A stretch of DNA of 64,000 nt from Cellulomonas sp. PhB150 (GCF_003755175.1 NZ_RKHX01000001.1:1550001-1614000); one strand, 5' to 3'; shown: positions 37,514 to 45,729, counted from the stretch's first letter. Numbers and translations are program-made. Notes: a model not told the origin generated them from the letters alone.

Positions 37514-38492
37514 TGTAGAAAACCCAATACTTCGAGGCGAGGAAGTTGATCGCGGTCATCGCGGCGACGATGAGCAGGAGCAGCCACGCCATGGCGGACG
37601 CGTACCCCATGTCGAGGGCGCCGAAGCCCTTCTGGTAGAGGTACAGCGTGTAGAAGAGGGTCGAGTCCGCAGGTCCGCCCGAGCCGCCGGAGACCACGAA
37701 GGCCTGCGTGAAGCTCTGGAACGCCCCGATGATCTGCAGCACGAGGTTGAAGAAGATGATCGGCGTCAGCAGGGGCACGGTGATCGCCCGGAACTGGCGG
37801 AGCTTGCCCGCTCCGTCGATGGAGGCCGCCTCGTAGTACATCTCCGGGATCTGCCGCAGACCGGCCAGGAAGATGATCATCGGCGCACCGAACGTCCACA
37901 CGTGGAGCAGGACGAGCGTGCCCAGCGCGGTGTCGGGGTCGGAGACCCAGCCCTCGCCCTGGATGCCGAAGAACCCCAGGAACGCGTTGACGAGCCCGTC
38001 GACGCCGAAGACCTGACGCCACAGGATCGCGACCGCGACCGAGCCGCCCAGCAGCGACGGCAGGTAGAACACCGACCGGTAGAAGGCCAGGCCCCGCATG
38101 CCGCGATCGAGCAGGAGCGCCAGGCCCAGCGCCGCGGCCAGCTGCAGCGGCACGGCCGTCACCACGTAGGTGAAGGTCACGACGAGCGACTTGTGCAGGC
38201 GCGGGTCCTCCCACATCCGCGTGAAGTTGTCGAAGCCGATCCAGTGCGGCGCCTGCAGCAGGTCGTAGTCCGTGAAGGACAGGTAGGCGGAGGCGAGCAT
38301 GGGGCCGACCGTGATGAGGGCGAGTCCCAGGAACCAGGGCGCGAGGAAGATCGCCGCCATCTTGCCGTCGCCGCGCCCCTTGGTGGCGCCACGGGGTGCC
38401 GGTGGCACGCCGGCGTCGTCTGCCGGTGGCTCTCCGGGCGGGCTCCCGCGACGGCCCGAAGCGGACCTTCGCAGCTCTGACACCACGGACAT
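37506..38492 (-). CDS. Sugar ABC transporter permease (MalF type)
   Basis: A 328-residue permease and first gene of the transporter operon. A 45-residue basic, Pro-rich cytoplasmic N-terminus precedes AAIFLAPWFLGLALITVGPMLASAYLSF; FYRSVFYLPSLLGGSVAVAILWRQVFG and the EAA loop MYYEAASIDGAGKLRQFRAITVPLLTP follow. It is divergent from the LacI-DUF6807 gene across about 190 bases holding two identical operators. Expression is therefore expected to depend on that regulator. Confidence 0.94.
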   Translation of the reverse strand: MSVVSELRRSASGRRGSPPGEPPADDAGVPPAPRGATKGRGDGKMAAIFLAPWFLGLALITVGPMLASAYLSFTDYDLLQAPHWIGFDNFTRMWEDPRLHKSLVVTFTYVVTAVPLQLAAALGLALLLDRGMRGLAFYRSVFYLPSLLGGSVAVAILWRQVFGVDGLVNAFLGFFGIQGEGWVSDPDTALGTLVLLHVWTFGAPMIIFLAGLRQIPEMYYEAASIDGAGKLRQFRAITVPLLTPIIFFNLVLQIIGAFQSFTQAFVVSGGSGGPADSTLFYTLYLYQKGFGALDMGYASAMAWLLLLIVAAMTAINFLASKYWVFYND

Positions 38493-38523
38493 CGTCGATC
38501 ACCTCTTTGTGTTCGATAGATCT

Positions 38524-38538
38524 GGGAAACCGGTTCCC
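38524..38538. promoter_or_regulatory. Operator 1 of divergent ABC / LacI-DUF6807 region
   Basis: GGGAAACCGGTTCCC, a near-perfect palindrome with the central CCGG typical of LacI-family sites. It is 32 bases from the MalF-type start, placed to block that promoter. Confidence 0.75.
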
Positions 38539-38570
38539 TCGGCGGTAACGTAGCACCAAGCGGGGATCCT

Positions 38571-38585
38571 GGGAACCGGTTTCCC
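38571..38585. promoter_or_regulatory. Operator 2 of divergent ABC / LacI-DUF6807 region
   Basis: GGGAACCGGTTTCCC is the exact reverse complement of operator 1, 47 bases away. It sits just before a -10-like TATGTT (38592-38597) for the regulator gene, suggesting autorepression. Confidence 0.75.
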
Positions 38586-38683
38586 ATCGTGTATGTTCAC
38601 TCGTGACCTGGCCGGACCCGACGCCCCGCGGCACCGTCGCCGCGAGCACGCGGACGTCCCGGCGACCATCGCAGGAGGCTGCA

Positions 38684-40657
38684 GTGACGCAGAACATGTG
38701 GGCCCGTCCGGTGGCCACGATCGCCGAGGTGGCGCGTGCTGCCGGCGTGTCCCGCGCCACCGTGTCACGGGTGATGAACGGGCGCGACACCGTCGACGCC
38801 ACCCTCGCCACGAGGGTGCGTGAGGTGGCCGAGCAGCTGCACTACCGCCCGAGCAACGTCGCCCGCAGCCTGTCCCTGGGCCGGACCAACACCGTGGCCG
38901 TCGTCGTCCCGGACCTCGCCAACCCGATGTTCCAGCAGGTGCTGCGGGGGGTCGCCGGGGCCGCGGGCGAGGCCGGCTACCGCGTGCTCGTCGCCGACAC
39001 GAGCGAGTCGGAGACGGACGAGCACGCGGTGGTGCTCGACGCCCGGATGCGCTGCGACGCGCTCGTCCTGGTCTCGTCGCGCCTGCCCGAGGCCGAGCTG
39101 CGCATGCTGCTGGCCGAGGTCGGCCCCGTCGTCGTCGTGAACCGGGAGCCGGACGGGCGCACCCCCACGCTGACCATCGACTACCGCAGCGGCATCGAGG
39201 ACATCGTCGACCACCTCCTGGGCCTGGGGCACCGGCACCTGCTGTACCTGGCGGGACCGCCGGCGAGCGCCTCCCACGAGGCGCGGCTGCAGGCCCTGCG
39301 TGCCGCGGCCGCGCGGCGCGAGAGCGTCCGTCTCAGCGAGCGCGCGACCGGCGCCTCGGTCGAGTCGGGCTACGAGGCGGCCGCGGACGTCCTCGCCTCC
39401 CGTGCGACCGCCGTCATCGCCTACAACGACCTCGTGGCGTTCGGGCTGCTCGCGCGGCTCAACGAGCTGGGCGTCGCCGTCCCGGCGGACATCTCGGTCA
39501 CGGGGTTCGACGACATCGAGCTCGCGCGTTTCGCCGTGCCGTCGCTCACCACGGCGACCGTGCCGCAGCTCGAGCTCGGCCGGCAGGCGTGGCAGCACCT
39601 GCGCACGCTCGTGGACGGCGACGGCGGGTTGGACCCGACGCCCCCACCCATCCGGCCCGTGCTCGCCGTCCGAGCCAGCACGGGTCCCGTTCCACCGGCG
39701 GCTCGCCCTCTGCGCGTCGCGACCGACGAGCAGGGAGTGCTGGTGCCTCAGATCGACCGGACCACCTGGCGGATCGCGGACGGGGTGGCCCACCTCGACG
39801 GGCGCACGGGCGACGCGCGCATCCCGCTGGCCGGCTACGAGTCGGGCGAGCGGATGCCGACCGTGCACTCGCCGCGTCCGCACCTGCACCCGGTCTACTC
39901 GGCGGCCGGCACGGCGCTGACCGAGACGAGCCCGGTGGACCACCGCCACCACTACGGGGTGTCGATGGCGTTGCCCGTGGTCAACGGGACGTCCTACTGG
40001 GGTGGCCGCACGTTCCTGCGCGACGAGGGGCCGACCCTGCTGCCCAACCACGGCTGCCAGCAGAGCACCGGCCTCGGCCTCGTCGACGACGGCTCCACGC
40101 TGGTGGACGACGTGGTGTGGCGTGACGAGCACGGCGACGTCCTGCTCGTCGAGGACCGCCGGATCAGCACCGGTCGCCTGGCTGGCGGGACGGGCTGGTC
40201 GCTGCGGTGGGCCAGCGTGCTGCACGCGAGCACCCAGGACCTGCGCCTGGAGAGCCCGGGCACCAACGGCCGGCCGAACGCGGGCTACGGCGGGTTGTTC
40301 TGGCGACTGCCCGCCGCGGACTCGACGGTCGTGCTCGGGGAGGGCCTGGTCGGCGAGTCGGCGGTGCACGGCAGCTCGTCGCCGTGGGTCGCGTTCGTCC
40401 AGCGGCGCGACACCGGGACGACGACGCTGCTGCTGGTGCAGGACCCGCACGACGTCCGGCCGTGGTTCGTCCGCGTCCAGGAGTACGTCGGCGCGGGGCC
40501 CGCCCTGGCCTGGGACCGGCCGCTCGCGATCGCACGGGGCGACCGGTTCGCGGTGCGGCTCGCTGCCGTCGTCGTCGACCGCGCGCTGGACGGTGACGAG
40601 GCCGCGGCACTGGCTGCCGACGAGGTGCGGCAGCTGGCGGGCGAGGTCCGGGCGTGA
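38684..40657 (+). CDS. LacI-family regulator fused to DUF6807 (PmoA-like) domain
   Basis: A 657-residue chimera. Residues 10-345 are a full LacI regulator: HTH TIAEVARAAGVSRATVSRVMNG, hinge YRPSNVARSLSLGRTN, effector domain through VIAYNDLVAFGLLARLNELG and SVTGFDDIELARFAVPSLTT. From about residue 365 to the end is a DUF6807-type beta-sandwich: RPHLHPVYSAAGTALTE, SPVDHRHHYGVSMALPVVNG, SYWGGRTFLRDEGPTLLPNHG and YGGLFWRLPAADS. No frameshift or internal stop separates the parts. Start GTG 38684 has AGGAGG at 38673-38678. The stop overlaps the next gene (GTGA). Its role in sensing or catalysis by the second half is unknown. Confidence 0.85.
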   Translation: MTQNMWARPVATIAEVARAAGVSRATVSRVMNGRDTVDATLATRVREVAEQLHYRPSNVARSLSLGRTNTVAVVVPDLANPMFQQVLRGVAGAAGEAGYRVLVADTSESETDEHAVVLDARMRCDALVLVSSRLPEAELRMLLAEVGPVVVVNREPDGRTPTLTIDYRSGIEDIVDHLLGLGHRHLLYLAGPPASASHEARLQALRAAAARRESVRLSERATGASVESGYEAAADVLASRATAVIAYNDLVAFGLLARLNELGVAVPADISVTGFDDIELARFAVPSLTTATVPQLELGRQAWQHLRTLVDGDGGLDPTPPPIRPVLAVRASTGPVPPAARPLRVATDEQGVLVPQIDRTTWRIADGVAHLDGRTGDARIPLAGYESGERMPTVHSPRPHLHPVYSAAGTALTETSPVDHRHHYGVSMALPVVNGTSYWGGRTFLRDEGPTLLPNHGCQQSTGLGLVDDGSTLVDDVVWRDEHGDVLLVEDRRISTGRLAGGTGWSLRWASVLHASTQDLRLESPGTNGRPNAGYGGLFWRLPAADSTVVLGEGLVGESAVHGSSSPWVAFVQRRDTGTTTLLLVQDPHDVRPWFVRVQEYVGAGPALAWDRPLAIARGDRFAVRLAAVVVDRALDGDEAAALAADEVRQLAGEVRA

Positions 40658-41817
40658 CCCCTGCACCTGTCGACGTCCCGCCGCCGAGTGCCGCCGCGGT
40701 GTCCGTCGCCGTCGTCGGCGTGCACGGTCACGGCCGCACGCACGTGCGCCGGGTGCTCGAGCTGGCCGCGGCCGGGCGGGCGCGGCTCGCCGCCGTCGTC
40801 GACCCGCGGCCCGTCGACGGCCTGGAGCACGTCCCGCCGGGCACGGCGTGGTTCCCGGACCTCGAGGCGCTGCTCGCCCACGAGCCCCCCGACGTCGTCG
40901 TCCTCGCCACGCCCATCCACACCCACCTCGCGCTGGCGTCGGCGGCGATGCGCGCCGGCTGCGACGTGATGCTCGAGAAGCCGACCACCGCGTCCCTGGC
41001 CGAGCACGACGAGCTGGTCCGGGTGGCCCGGGAGACCGGGCGTGCCTGCCAGGTCGGATTCCAGACGTTCGGGTCGGGGGCGGTCGACGAGGTCGCGCGG
41101 CTGGTGGCGTCGGGCGAGCTCGGCGACGTCGCGCACGTGGCGGCCGTCGGGACGTGGGTCAGGACCACCGGGTACTACGCCCGCGCCCGGTGGGCCGGGC
41201 ACCGGATGCTGGACGGCGTCGCGGTCGTCGACGGCGTGCTGACCAACCCGCTGGCCCACGCCGTCGCGACCGCGCTGCTGCTCGCCGGCGCACGGACCGC
41301 GGCGGACGTGAGCGACGTGCGCGTCGACCTCTTCCACGCGCACCGCATCGAGGCCGACGACACGTCGGCCGCCGTGATCCGCACCGCGGCCGGCACCACC
41401 GTCGCCGCGGGCGTGACGCTCTGCGCACCGGAGCGCTCGCCCGCGCGGATCACGGTGCACGGCAGCGAGGGCAGCGCGACGCTCTTCTACGAGACCGACC
41501 GTCTGGAGATCACCTCGGGCCGGGGCACCCGGAGCGTCCCGTGCGGACGCACCGACCTCCTGGCGAACCTGCTGGCAGCGCGCACCGACCCTGCCGTCGC
41601 CCTGCTGTGCCCCGTGGCCGACACCGGCGCCTTCATGCGCGTGCTGGACGCGGTCCGGTCCGCGCCCGAGCCGGCGCCGATCGACCCGGCGGCGGTGCAG
41701 TGGTTCGGCGAGGGCGACGAGAGCCACCCCGTCGTCGCGGACGTCGAGCTCTGGTGCGAGCGGGCAGCCCGCGAGGGTGCCACGTTCACCGAGCTCGGCG
41801 CGCCGTTCGCGCGCTGA
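40654..41817 (+). CDS. Gfo/Idh/MocA family oxidoreductase
   Basis: A 387-residue oxidoreductase with VAVVGVHGHGRTHVRRVLEL as nucleotide loop, ATPIHTHLALASAAMRAGCDVMLEKPTTASLAEH (catalytic EKP) and GRACQVGFQTFGSGAVDEVARLVASGELGDV. The substrate domain contains TWVRTTGYYARARWAGHRMLDGVAVVDGVLTNPLAHAV. It is coupled through GTGA to the LacI-DUF6807 gene. It probably acts on the sugar imported by the divergent transporter or a derivative; Gfo/Idh/MocA and DUF6807 genes are often neighbours. Confidence 0.9.
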   Translation: MTPAPVDVPPPSAAAVSVAVVGVHGHGRTHVRRVLELAAAGRARLAAVVDPRPVDGLEHVPPGTAWFPDLEALLAHEPPDVVVLATPIHTHLALASAAMRAGCDVMLEKPTTASLAEHDELVRVARETGRACQVGFQTFGSGAVDEVARLVASGELGDVAHVAAVGTWVRTTGYYARARWAGHRMLDGVAVVDGVLTNPLAHAVATALLLAGARTAADVSDVRVDLFHAHRIEADDTSAAVIRTAAGTTVAAGVTLCAPERSPARITVHGSEGSATLFYETDRLEITSGRGTRSVPCGRTDLLANLLAARTDPAVALLCPVADTGAFMRVLDAVRSAPEPAPIDPAAVQWFGEGDESHPVVADVELWCERAAREGATFTELGAPFAR

Positions 41818-41853
41818 CGGAGCGGGCGGCCGTCCGTCGGCGAGCTCAGCCCC

Positions 41854-42957
41854 TCACCGGTCGACGCGCGCGCCCCCGCCACCCGCGAGCTTGAGCACCT
41901 CAGCCTTGCTGACCATCGTCGTGTCCCCGGGCGTCGTCATCGCGAGCGCGCCGTGCGCGGCGCCGTACTCGACGGCGGTCGCCAGCGGCTCGCCCTCGAG
42001 CAGCCCGTACACGAGGCCCGACGCGAACGAGTCACCGCCACCGACGCGGTCCAGGATCTCCAGCCGTTCCCGGTGGGTGGCCTGCACGAGCCCGGTCGTC
42101 GGCGACCACGCGAGCGCGCCCCAGTCGTTGATGGTGGCGCTGCGCACCGTGCGCAGCGTCGTGGCGATGACCGAGAAGTTCGGGTACGCCTGCGCGACCC
42201 GGTCGATCATCGCGCCGAACGCCCCCACCTCGAGGTCCGAGAGGTGCTCGTCGACGCCCTCCACCTCGAACCCGAGCGAGGCCGTGAAGTCCTCCTCGTT
42301 GCCGATCATCACGTCGACGAACGGTGCGATCTCGCGGTTGACCTCCTGCGCGCGGGCCTGGCCGCCGATCGCCTTCCACAGGCTCGGTCGGTAGTTGAGG
42401 TCGTAGGAGACGACCGTCCCGTGCCGCTGAGCCGCCTGCACGGCCGCGAGCACGGTCGCGGCCGACGTCTCGGACAGCGCCGCGAAGATGCCGCCCGTGT
42501 GCAGCCAGCGCACGCCGAGGTCGCCGAACAGGTGGTCCCAGTCGACGTCGTCTGGGCCCAGCTGCGACGCGGCGGTGTGCCCCCGGTCCGAGACGCCGAC
42601 GGCCCCGCGCACGCCGAACCCGCGCTCGGTGAAGTTGAGCCCGTTGCGGACCGCGCGGCCGACGCCGTCGTAGGGCAGCCACCGCACGAAGGCCGTGTCG
42701 ACGCCGCCGGTCAGGATGCAGTCCTCGAGCAGCCGGCCGATCTCGTTGTCGGCCAGCGCCGTGACGATCGCGGCGCGCTGCCCGAAGGCTCGGCGCAGGC
42801 CGCGGGCCACGTTGTACTCGCCGCCCCCCTCCCAGACGCGGAGCTGACGGGCGGTGCGGATGCGGCCCTCACCGGGGTCCAGCCGCAGCATCACCTCGCC
42901 GAGCGAGACGACGTCGTAGCGGCAGTTGTCGGCGGGGCGGATCGTCAGGTCGGGCAC
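41854..42957 (-). CDS. kdgK: 2-keto-3-deoxygluconate kinase (PfkB family)
   Basis: Phosphorylates KDG to KDPG with ATP. The 367-residue ribokinase-fold protein has DVVSLGEVMLRLDPGEGRIRTARQLRVWEGGGEYNVARGL at the N-terminus, which is typical of KdgK. It also has SYDLNYRPSLW and the anion-hole/catalytic-base motif DRVGGGDSFASGLVYGL near the end. GTG start 42957 follows GGAGG with a six-base spacer. It lies 25 bases downstream of eda on the same strand, so the two form an operon completing the uronate route. Confidence 0.9.
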   Translation of the reverse strand: MPDLTIRPADNCRYDVVSLGEVMLRLDPGEGRIRTARQLRVWEGGGEYNVARGLRRAFGQRAAIVTALADNEIGRLLEDCILTGGVDTAFVRWLPYDGVGRAVRNGLNFTERGFGVRGAVGVSDRGHTAASQLGPDDVDWDHLFGDLGVRWLHTGGIFAALSETSAATVLAAVQAAQRHGTVVSYDLNYRPSLWKAIGGQARAQEVNREIAPFVDVMIGNEEDFTASLGFEVEGVDEHLSDLEVGAFGAMIDRVAQAYPNFSVIATTLRTVRSATINDWGALAWSPTTGLVQATHRERLEILDRVGGGDSFASGLVYGLLEGEPLATAVEYGAAHGALAMTTPGDTTMVSKAEVLKLAGGGGARVDR

Positions 42958-42982
42958 GGCATCCTCCAGGGGGTCGTCAGGG

Positions 42983-43633
42983 TCAGCGGTCGCGCACGTC
43001 GGGGCGCAGCGAGGTCGCCAGCGCCACCGCCTCGCGCACCAGGTCACGCACGGCCGTGAGGTCGCCACCGCGCACCAGGTCACGCGGCACCATCCACGAG
43101 CCGCCGACGGCCGCGACCGACGGCAGCGCCAGGTACTCGTCGAGGTTGCCGGGGCCGATGCCGCCGGTGGGCACGAAGCTCAGTCCGACGAACGGCGCCC
43201 CGAGCGCCGCGATCGCCTTCGCCCCGCCGGAGGTGCCGGCGGGGAAGAACTTGACGGTCGTGACGCCCAGCTCGAGGGCCGCCTGCACCTCGGTGGCGGT
43301 GACGGCACCCGGGAGCACGGGGATGCCGTGCTCGGCACAGCGCTCGACGACCGCACGGCTGGTCCCGGGCGAGACGACGTACCGAGCGCCTGCCGCGACG
43401 GCCTGGTCGACCTGGCCGGCGGTCAGGACGGTTCCGGCGCCCACCAGGACGTCGCCACGGGCGGCGATGGCCCGGATGGCGTCGGGGGCCGCGGCGGTCC
43501 GGAAGGTCACCTCGGCGACGGGCAGGCCGCCGTCCACCAGAGCCTGGGCGAGCCCGTCCGCGTGCGCGGCCTCGTCGAGGACGACGACGGGCACGAGCCG
43601 GTGCGACGCGAGCTGGGCGAGGGTGTCTGCCAC
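42983..43633 (-). CDS. eda: 2-keto-3-deoxy-6-phosphogluconate aldolase
   Basis: Cleaves KDPG to pyruvate and glyceraldehyde 3-phosphate through a Schiff base. The 216 residues show VAEVTFRTAAAPDAI (catalytic Glu41), DVLVGAGTVLTAGQV, RYVVSPGTS and the Schiff-base lysine in TTVKFFPAG (Lys128). The PTGGIGPGNL phosphate-binding loop follows. First gene of the eda-kdgK operon, with direct repeats upstream at 43654-43688 and the iclR gene preceding it on the same strand. Confidence 0.95.
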   Translation of the reverse strand: MADTLAQLASHRLVPVVVLDEAAHADGLAQALVDGGLPVAEVTFRTAAAPDAIRAIAARGDVLVGAGTVLTAGQVDQAVAAGARYVVSPGTSRAVVERCAEHGIPVLPGAVTATEVQAALELGVTTVKFFPAGTSGGAKAIAALGAPFVGLSFVPTGGIGPGNLDEYLALPSVAAVGGSWMVPRDLVRGGDLTAVRDLVREAVALATSLRPDVRDR

Positions 43634-43653
43634 GCAAGTTCTCCTGATCGTTT

Positions 43654-43688
43654 CGCTAGCCGCAACGTTGCGACCGCTAGGCGCAACG
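43654..43688. promoter_or_regulatory. Candidate IclR operator: direct repeats and palindrome
   Basis: CGCTAGCCGCAACG (43654-43667) recurs as CGCTAGGCGCAACG (43675-43688), 21 bases apart, i.e. two helical turns. Between them CGCAACGTTGCG (43661-43672) is a perfect palindrome. The block is 20-55 bases before the eda start and close to iclR, a good site for IclR control. Confidence 0.6.
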
Positions 43689-43736
43689 ATTGTGCCACAG
43701 GAGAGCCCGGCGCGACAGGGGTGCGGGTGCGCGGGT

Positions 43737-43799
43737 GCGCGGGAGCGCGCGGTGCGCGGGAGCGCGCGGGTGCGCGGGAGCGCTGGCGCGCGGGAGCGC
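43737..43799. repeat. Tandem GCGCGGGAGCGC repeats
   Basis: Four copies of GCGCGGGAGCGC start at 43737, 43754, 43772 and 43788, 16-18 bases apart, ending just before the iclR stop codon. They lie between iclR and the eda control region. Confidence 0.75.
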
Positions 43800-43804
43800 T
43801 GCGC

Positions 43805-44599
43805 TCAGGACGCCGCCGGACCGGGCAGCACCAGTCCGTCCGGCAGGAGCGCCGGCAGCACGGCGAGCATCCGGCCGTGGATCTCCTCGACCCGGCCCGG
43901 CCCGAGGCGCTCGACGGGCACGGTCACGCTCACCGCCGCCACCGGGACCCGCCCCCGCAGCACGGGCACCGCGACGCAGCCGATGCCGGGCTCGTTCTCC
44001 TGGTCCTCGACGGCCCGGCCCGTCTCCCTCGCCCGCTCGAGCTCGCCCCAGACGTGCTCGAGGTCCACGCCGGTCGCGTAGCTCGCCAGCGTCGCCCGGT
44101 CGGTCCCGCTGAACGCGAGCACCGCCCGCCCCAGGGCAGTGCGCACCGCCGAGCTGCGGTGCCCCACCTGCGACCAGACGCGCACGGGTCGCTCCGGCTC
44201 GACCTTGTCGAGGTACACGACCTGGTCCCCGGCCAGCACACCCAGGTGCACCAGCTCGTCGACGTCCCGGCAGAGAGCCACCAGCGCGGCGTGCAGCAGC
44301 ACCGCGAGGTTCTCGCCCGCCAGGTACTGCTCACCCAGAGCCACGGCGGACGCCCCGAGCGCGTAGGCGCCACCGGGCTGCTGGGTCACGTAGTCGCGGT
44401 GCCGCAGCGCCGACAGCGTGCGGTGCACCGTCGTCTTGTGGATGCCCAGGCGCGCGGCGATCTCGGCGAGCACCAGGCCGCGCGGGCCGGCGTCGCCGAG
44501 GAGGGTGAGGACCTGCAGCGCCCGGTCGACGCTCTCCAGCGGGGAGGCGGTCGGCACGGTCGCCGGTCCGGTGTGCGGTGGCTCGGTCGCGGCGCTCAT
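43805..44599 (-). CDS. IclR-family transcriptional regulator
   Basis: A 264-residue regulator. The N-terminal winged helix reads PLESVDRALQVLTLLGDAGPRGLVLAEIAARLGIHKTTVHRTLSALRHRDYVTQ. The GAF-like effector domain has VHLGVLAGDQVVYLDKVEPERPVRVWSQVGHRSSAVRTALGRAVLA and CVAVPVLRGRVPVAAVSVTVPVERL. IclR proteins often control sugar-acid catabolism; KDG or KDPG is a plausible effector given the eda-kdgK operon 170 bases downstream. ATG 44599 gives a normal start. Tandem repeats flank both ends of the gene. Confidence 0.93.
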   Translation of the reverse strand: MSAATEPPHTGPATVPTASPLESVDRALQVLTLLGDAGPRGLVLAEIAARLGIHKTTVHRTLSALRHRDYVTQQPGGAYALGASAVALGEQYLAGENLAVLLHAALVALCRDVDELVHLGVLAGDQVVYLDKVEPERPVRVWSQVGHRSSAVRTALGRAVLAFSGTDRATLASYATGVDLEHVWGELERARETGRAVEDQENEPGIGCVAVPVLRGRVPVAAVSVTVPVERLGPGRVEEIHGRMLAVLPALLPDGLVLPGPAAS

Positions 44600-44622
44600 C
44601 ACGCGCCATCGTGGCACGTGCG

Positions 44623-44662
44623 CCCGTGCTCCCGTGCTCCCGTGCTCCCGTGCTCCCGTGCT
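44623..44662. repeat. Perfect 8-base microsatellite, five copies
   Basis: Five exact copies of CCCGTGCT end at the stop codon of the CBS/GGDEF-like gene and lie 24 bases before the iclR start. This is the region expected to hold an iclR promoter or leader. Confidence 0.95.
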
Positions 44663-45621
44663 CAGCGGGACTTGGCCGCCCGCATCCGGGCGTCTGCGAG
44701 CGCGACGAGCGCCTCGGGGTCCGCAGCGCCCGCTGCCGACGAGACCGCCGCGCTGTCGAGGGCCGGCCACGCGCGGGGATCGATGCCGGCCGCGGGGGCG
44801 GCCATCGCCTCGACGACGTGCGCGCGCAGCCCCTCGGCCAGCGACTGCGCGTGCGCGTCGTCGACCGCCCCGGGGAGCGTGACGGCCACCGCGAGCTCGT
44901 CACCGTCCACGCGCGCGAGGTCGCTCCCCGCGGGCGCCACCGAGCGCAGACGCATGGCGAGCGACGCGAGCACGATGTCCCCGACCGCCTGCCCGTACTG
45001 CCCGTTGACCCGCCCCATGCCCCGCACGTCGAGAAGCAGGACGACCACCCGCGCGCCCGCGACGCTCGCGTCTGCGCACCGCCGGGCGAGCGCGTGGCCG
45101 AACATCGCCCGGTGAGCCAGCCCCGTCAGCTGGTCGTGGAGCGAGCGTACCGCCAGCTGGGTCGAGAGCGAGCGGACGAGGTCGGCCGTCGACGCCGCCC
45201 GCCACATCTCGCCCGCGACGAGGACGTCGTCGTACCGGCGTTCGTCGTAGCGCTCCATGGCCCGCACGGCGACCTCCGAGACCGGCGCTGACGGGGCGAC
45301 GACCATGGGCGCGAAGTCCGTCAGCTCGGACGTCGCACGACGAGCGTGCACCGCGCGCCCGAAGCCGAGCCTGCCGGTCATCGCCGCGGTGAACCGCGCA
45401 CGCGTCACCAGGCCGATCCGGTGCGGGTCGCGCGCGTCGCGCACCGCCACCGACGCGACATGCGGGGAGCGGAAGACCACCTCGAGCCGAGCGACCGGCA
45501 GGCCGGCGTCGACGACGTCGATCGGGTGGGCGAGCTGGTCGACCGTGGCCGCCGCCGTGGCGCGGTAGTCCCCCACGGCCTGCGACAGCCGGTCGGCGAG
45601 GACGGTGATCTCTGCGTGCAT
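44662..45621 (-). CDS. CBS-like and degenerate GGDEF domain protein
   Basis: A 319-residue cytoplasmic protein. The N-terminal half contains a CBS-like pair (VDAGLPVARLEVVFRSPHVASVAVRDARDPHRIGLVTRARF, and LTDFAPMVVAPSAPVSEVAVRAMER). The C-terminal half has a GGDEF fold: SLHDQLTGLAHRAMFGHALARR, VLLLDVRGMGRVNGQYGQAVGDIVL. The active-site signature is RVDGDEL (Asp239) rather than RxGGDEF. Diguanylate cyclase activity is therefore doubtful; a c-di-GMP or GTP sensor role is possible. Start ATG 45621 is chosen, with an upstream in-frame start at 45681 as alternative; neither has a strong ribosome-binding site. Confidence 0.75.
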   Translation of the reverse strand: MHAEITVLADRLSQAVGDYRATAAATVDQLAHPIDVVDAGLPVARLEVVFRSPHVASVAVRDARDPHRIGLVTRARFTAAMTGRLGFGRAVHARRATSELTDFAPMVVAPSAPVSEVAVRAMERYDERRYDDVLVAGEMWRAASTADLVRSLSTQLAVRSLHDQLTGLAHRAMFGHALARRCADASVAGARVVVLLLDVRGMGRVNGQYGQAVGDIVLASLAMRLRSVAPAGSDLARVDGDELAVAVTLPGAVDDAHAQSLAEGLRAHVVEAMAAPAAGIDPRAWPALDSAAVSSAAGAADPEALVALADARMRAAKSR

Positions 45622-45729
45622 CCCGCGAGTATCACTGCAGGTCACGGGGATTGGTCCGGGTCTGACGCCCGGTTCACGCACAGTTCGAGCAACGTTCTCG
45701 ACAGGGCTTACGACCAGCTCACGACGAGC

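Noticed and set aside
35154..38492. Missing ABC ATPase as evidence of a broken transporter
   Set aside because: CUT1 operons in actinobacteria commonly lack an ATPase gene and use a shared MsiK-type subunit; all three genes are intact.
43737..44662. CRISPR array suggested by short repeats around iclR
   Set aside because: Units are 8 or 12 bases with no unique spacers of 30-40 bases and no cas genes.
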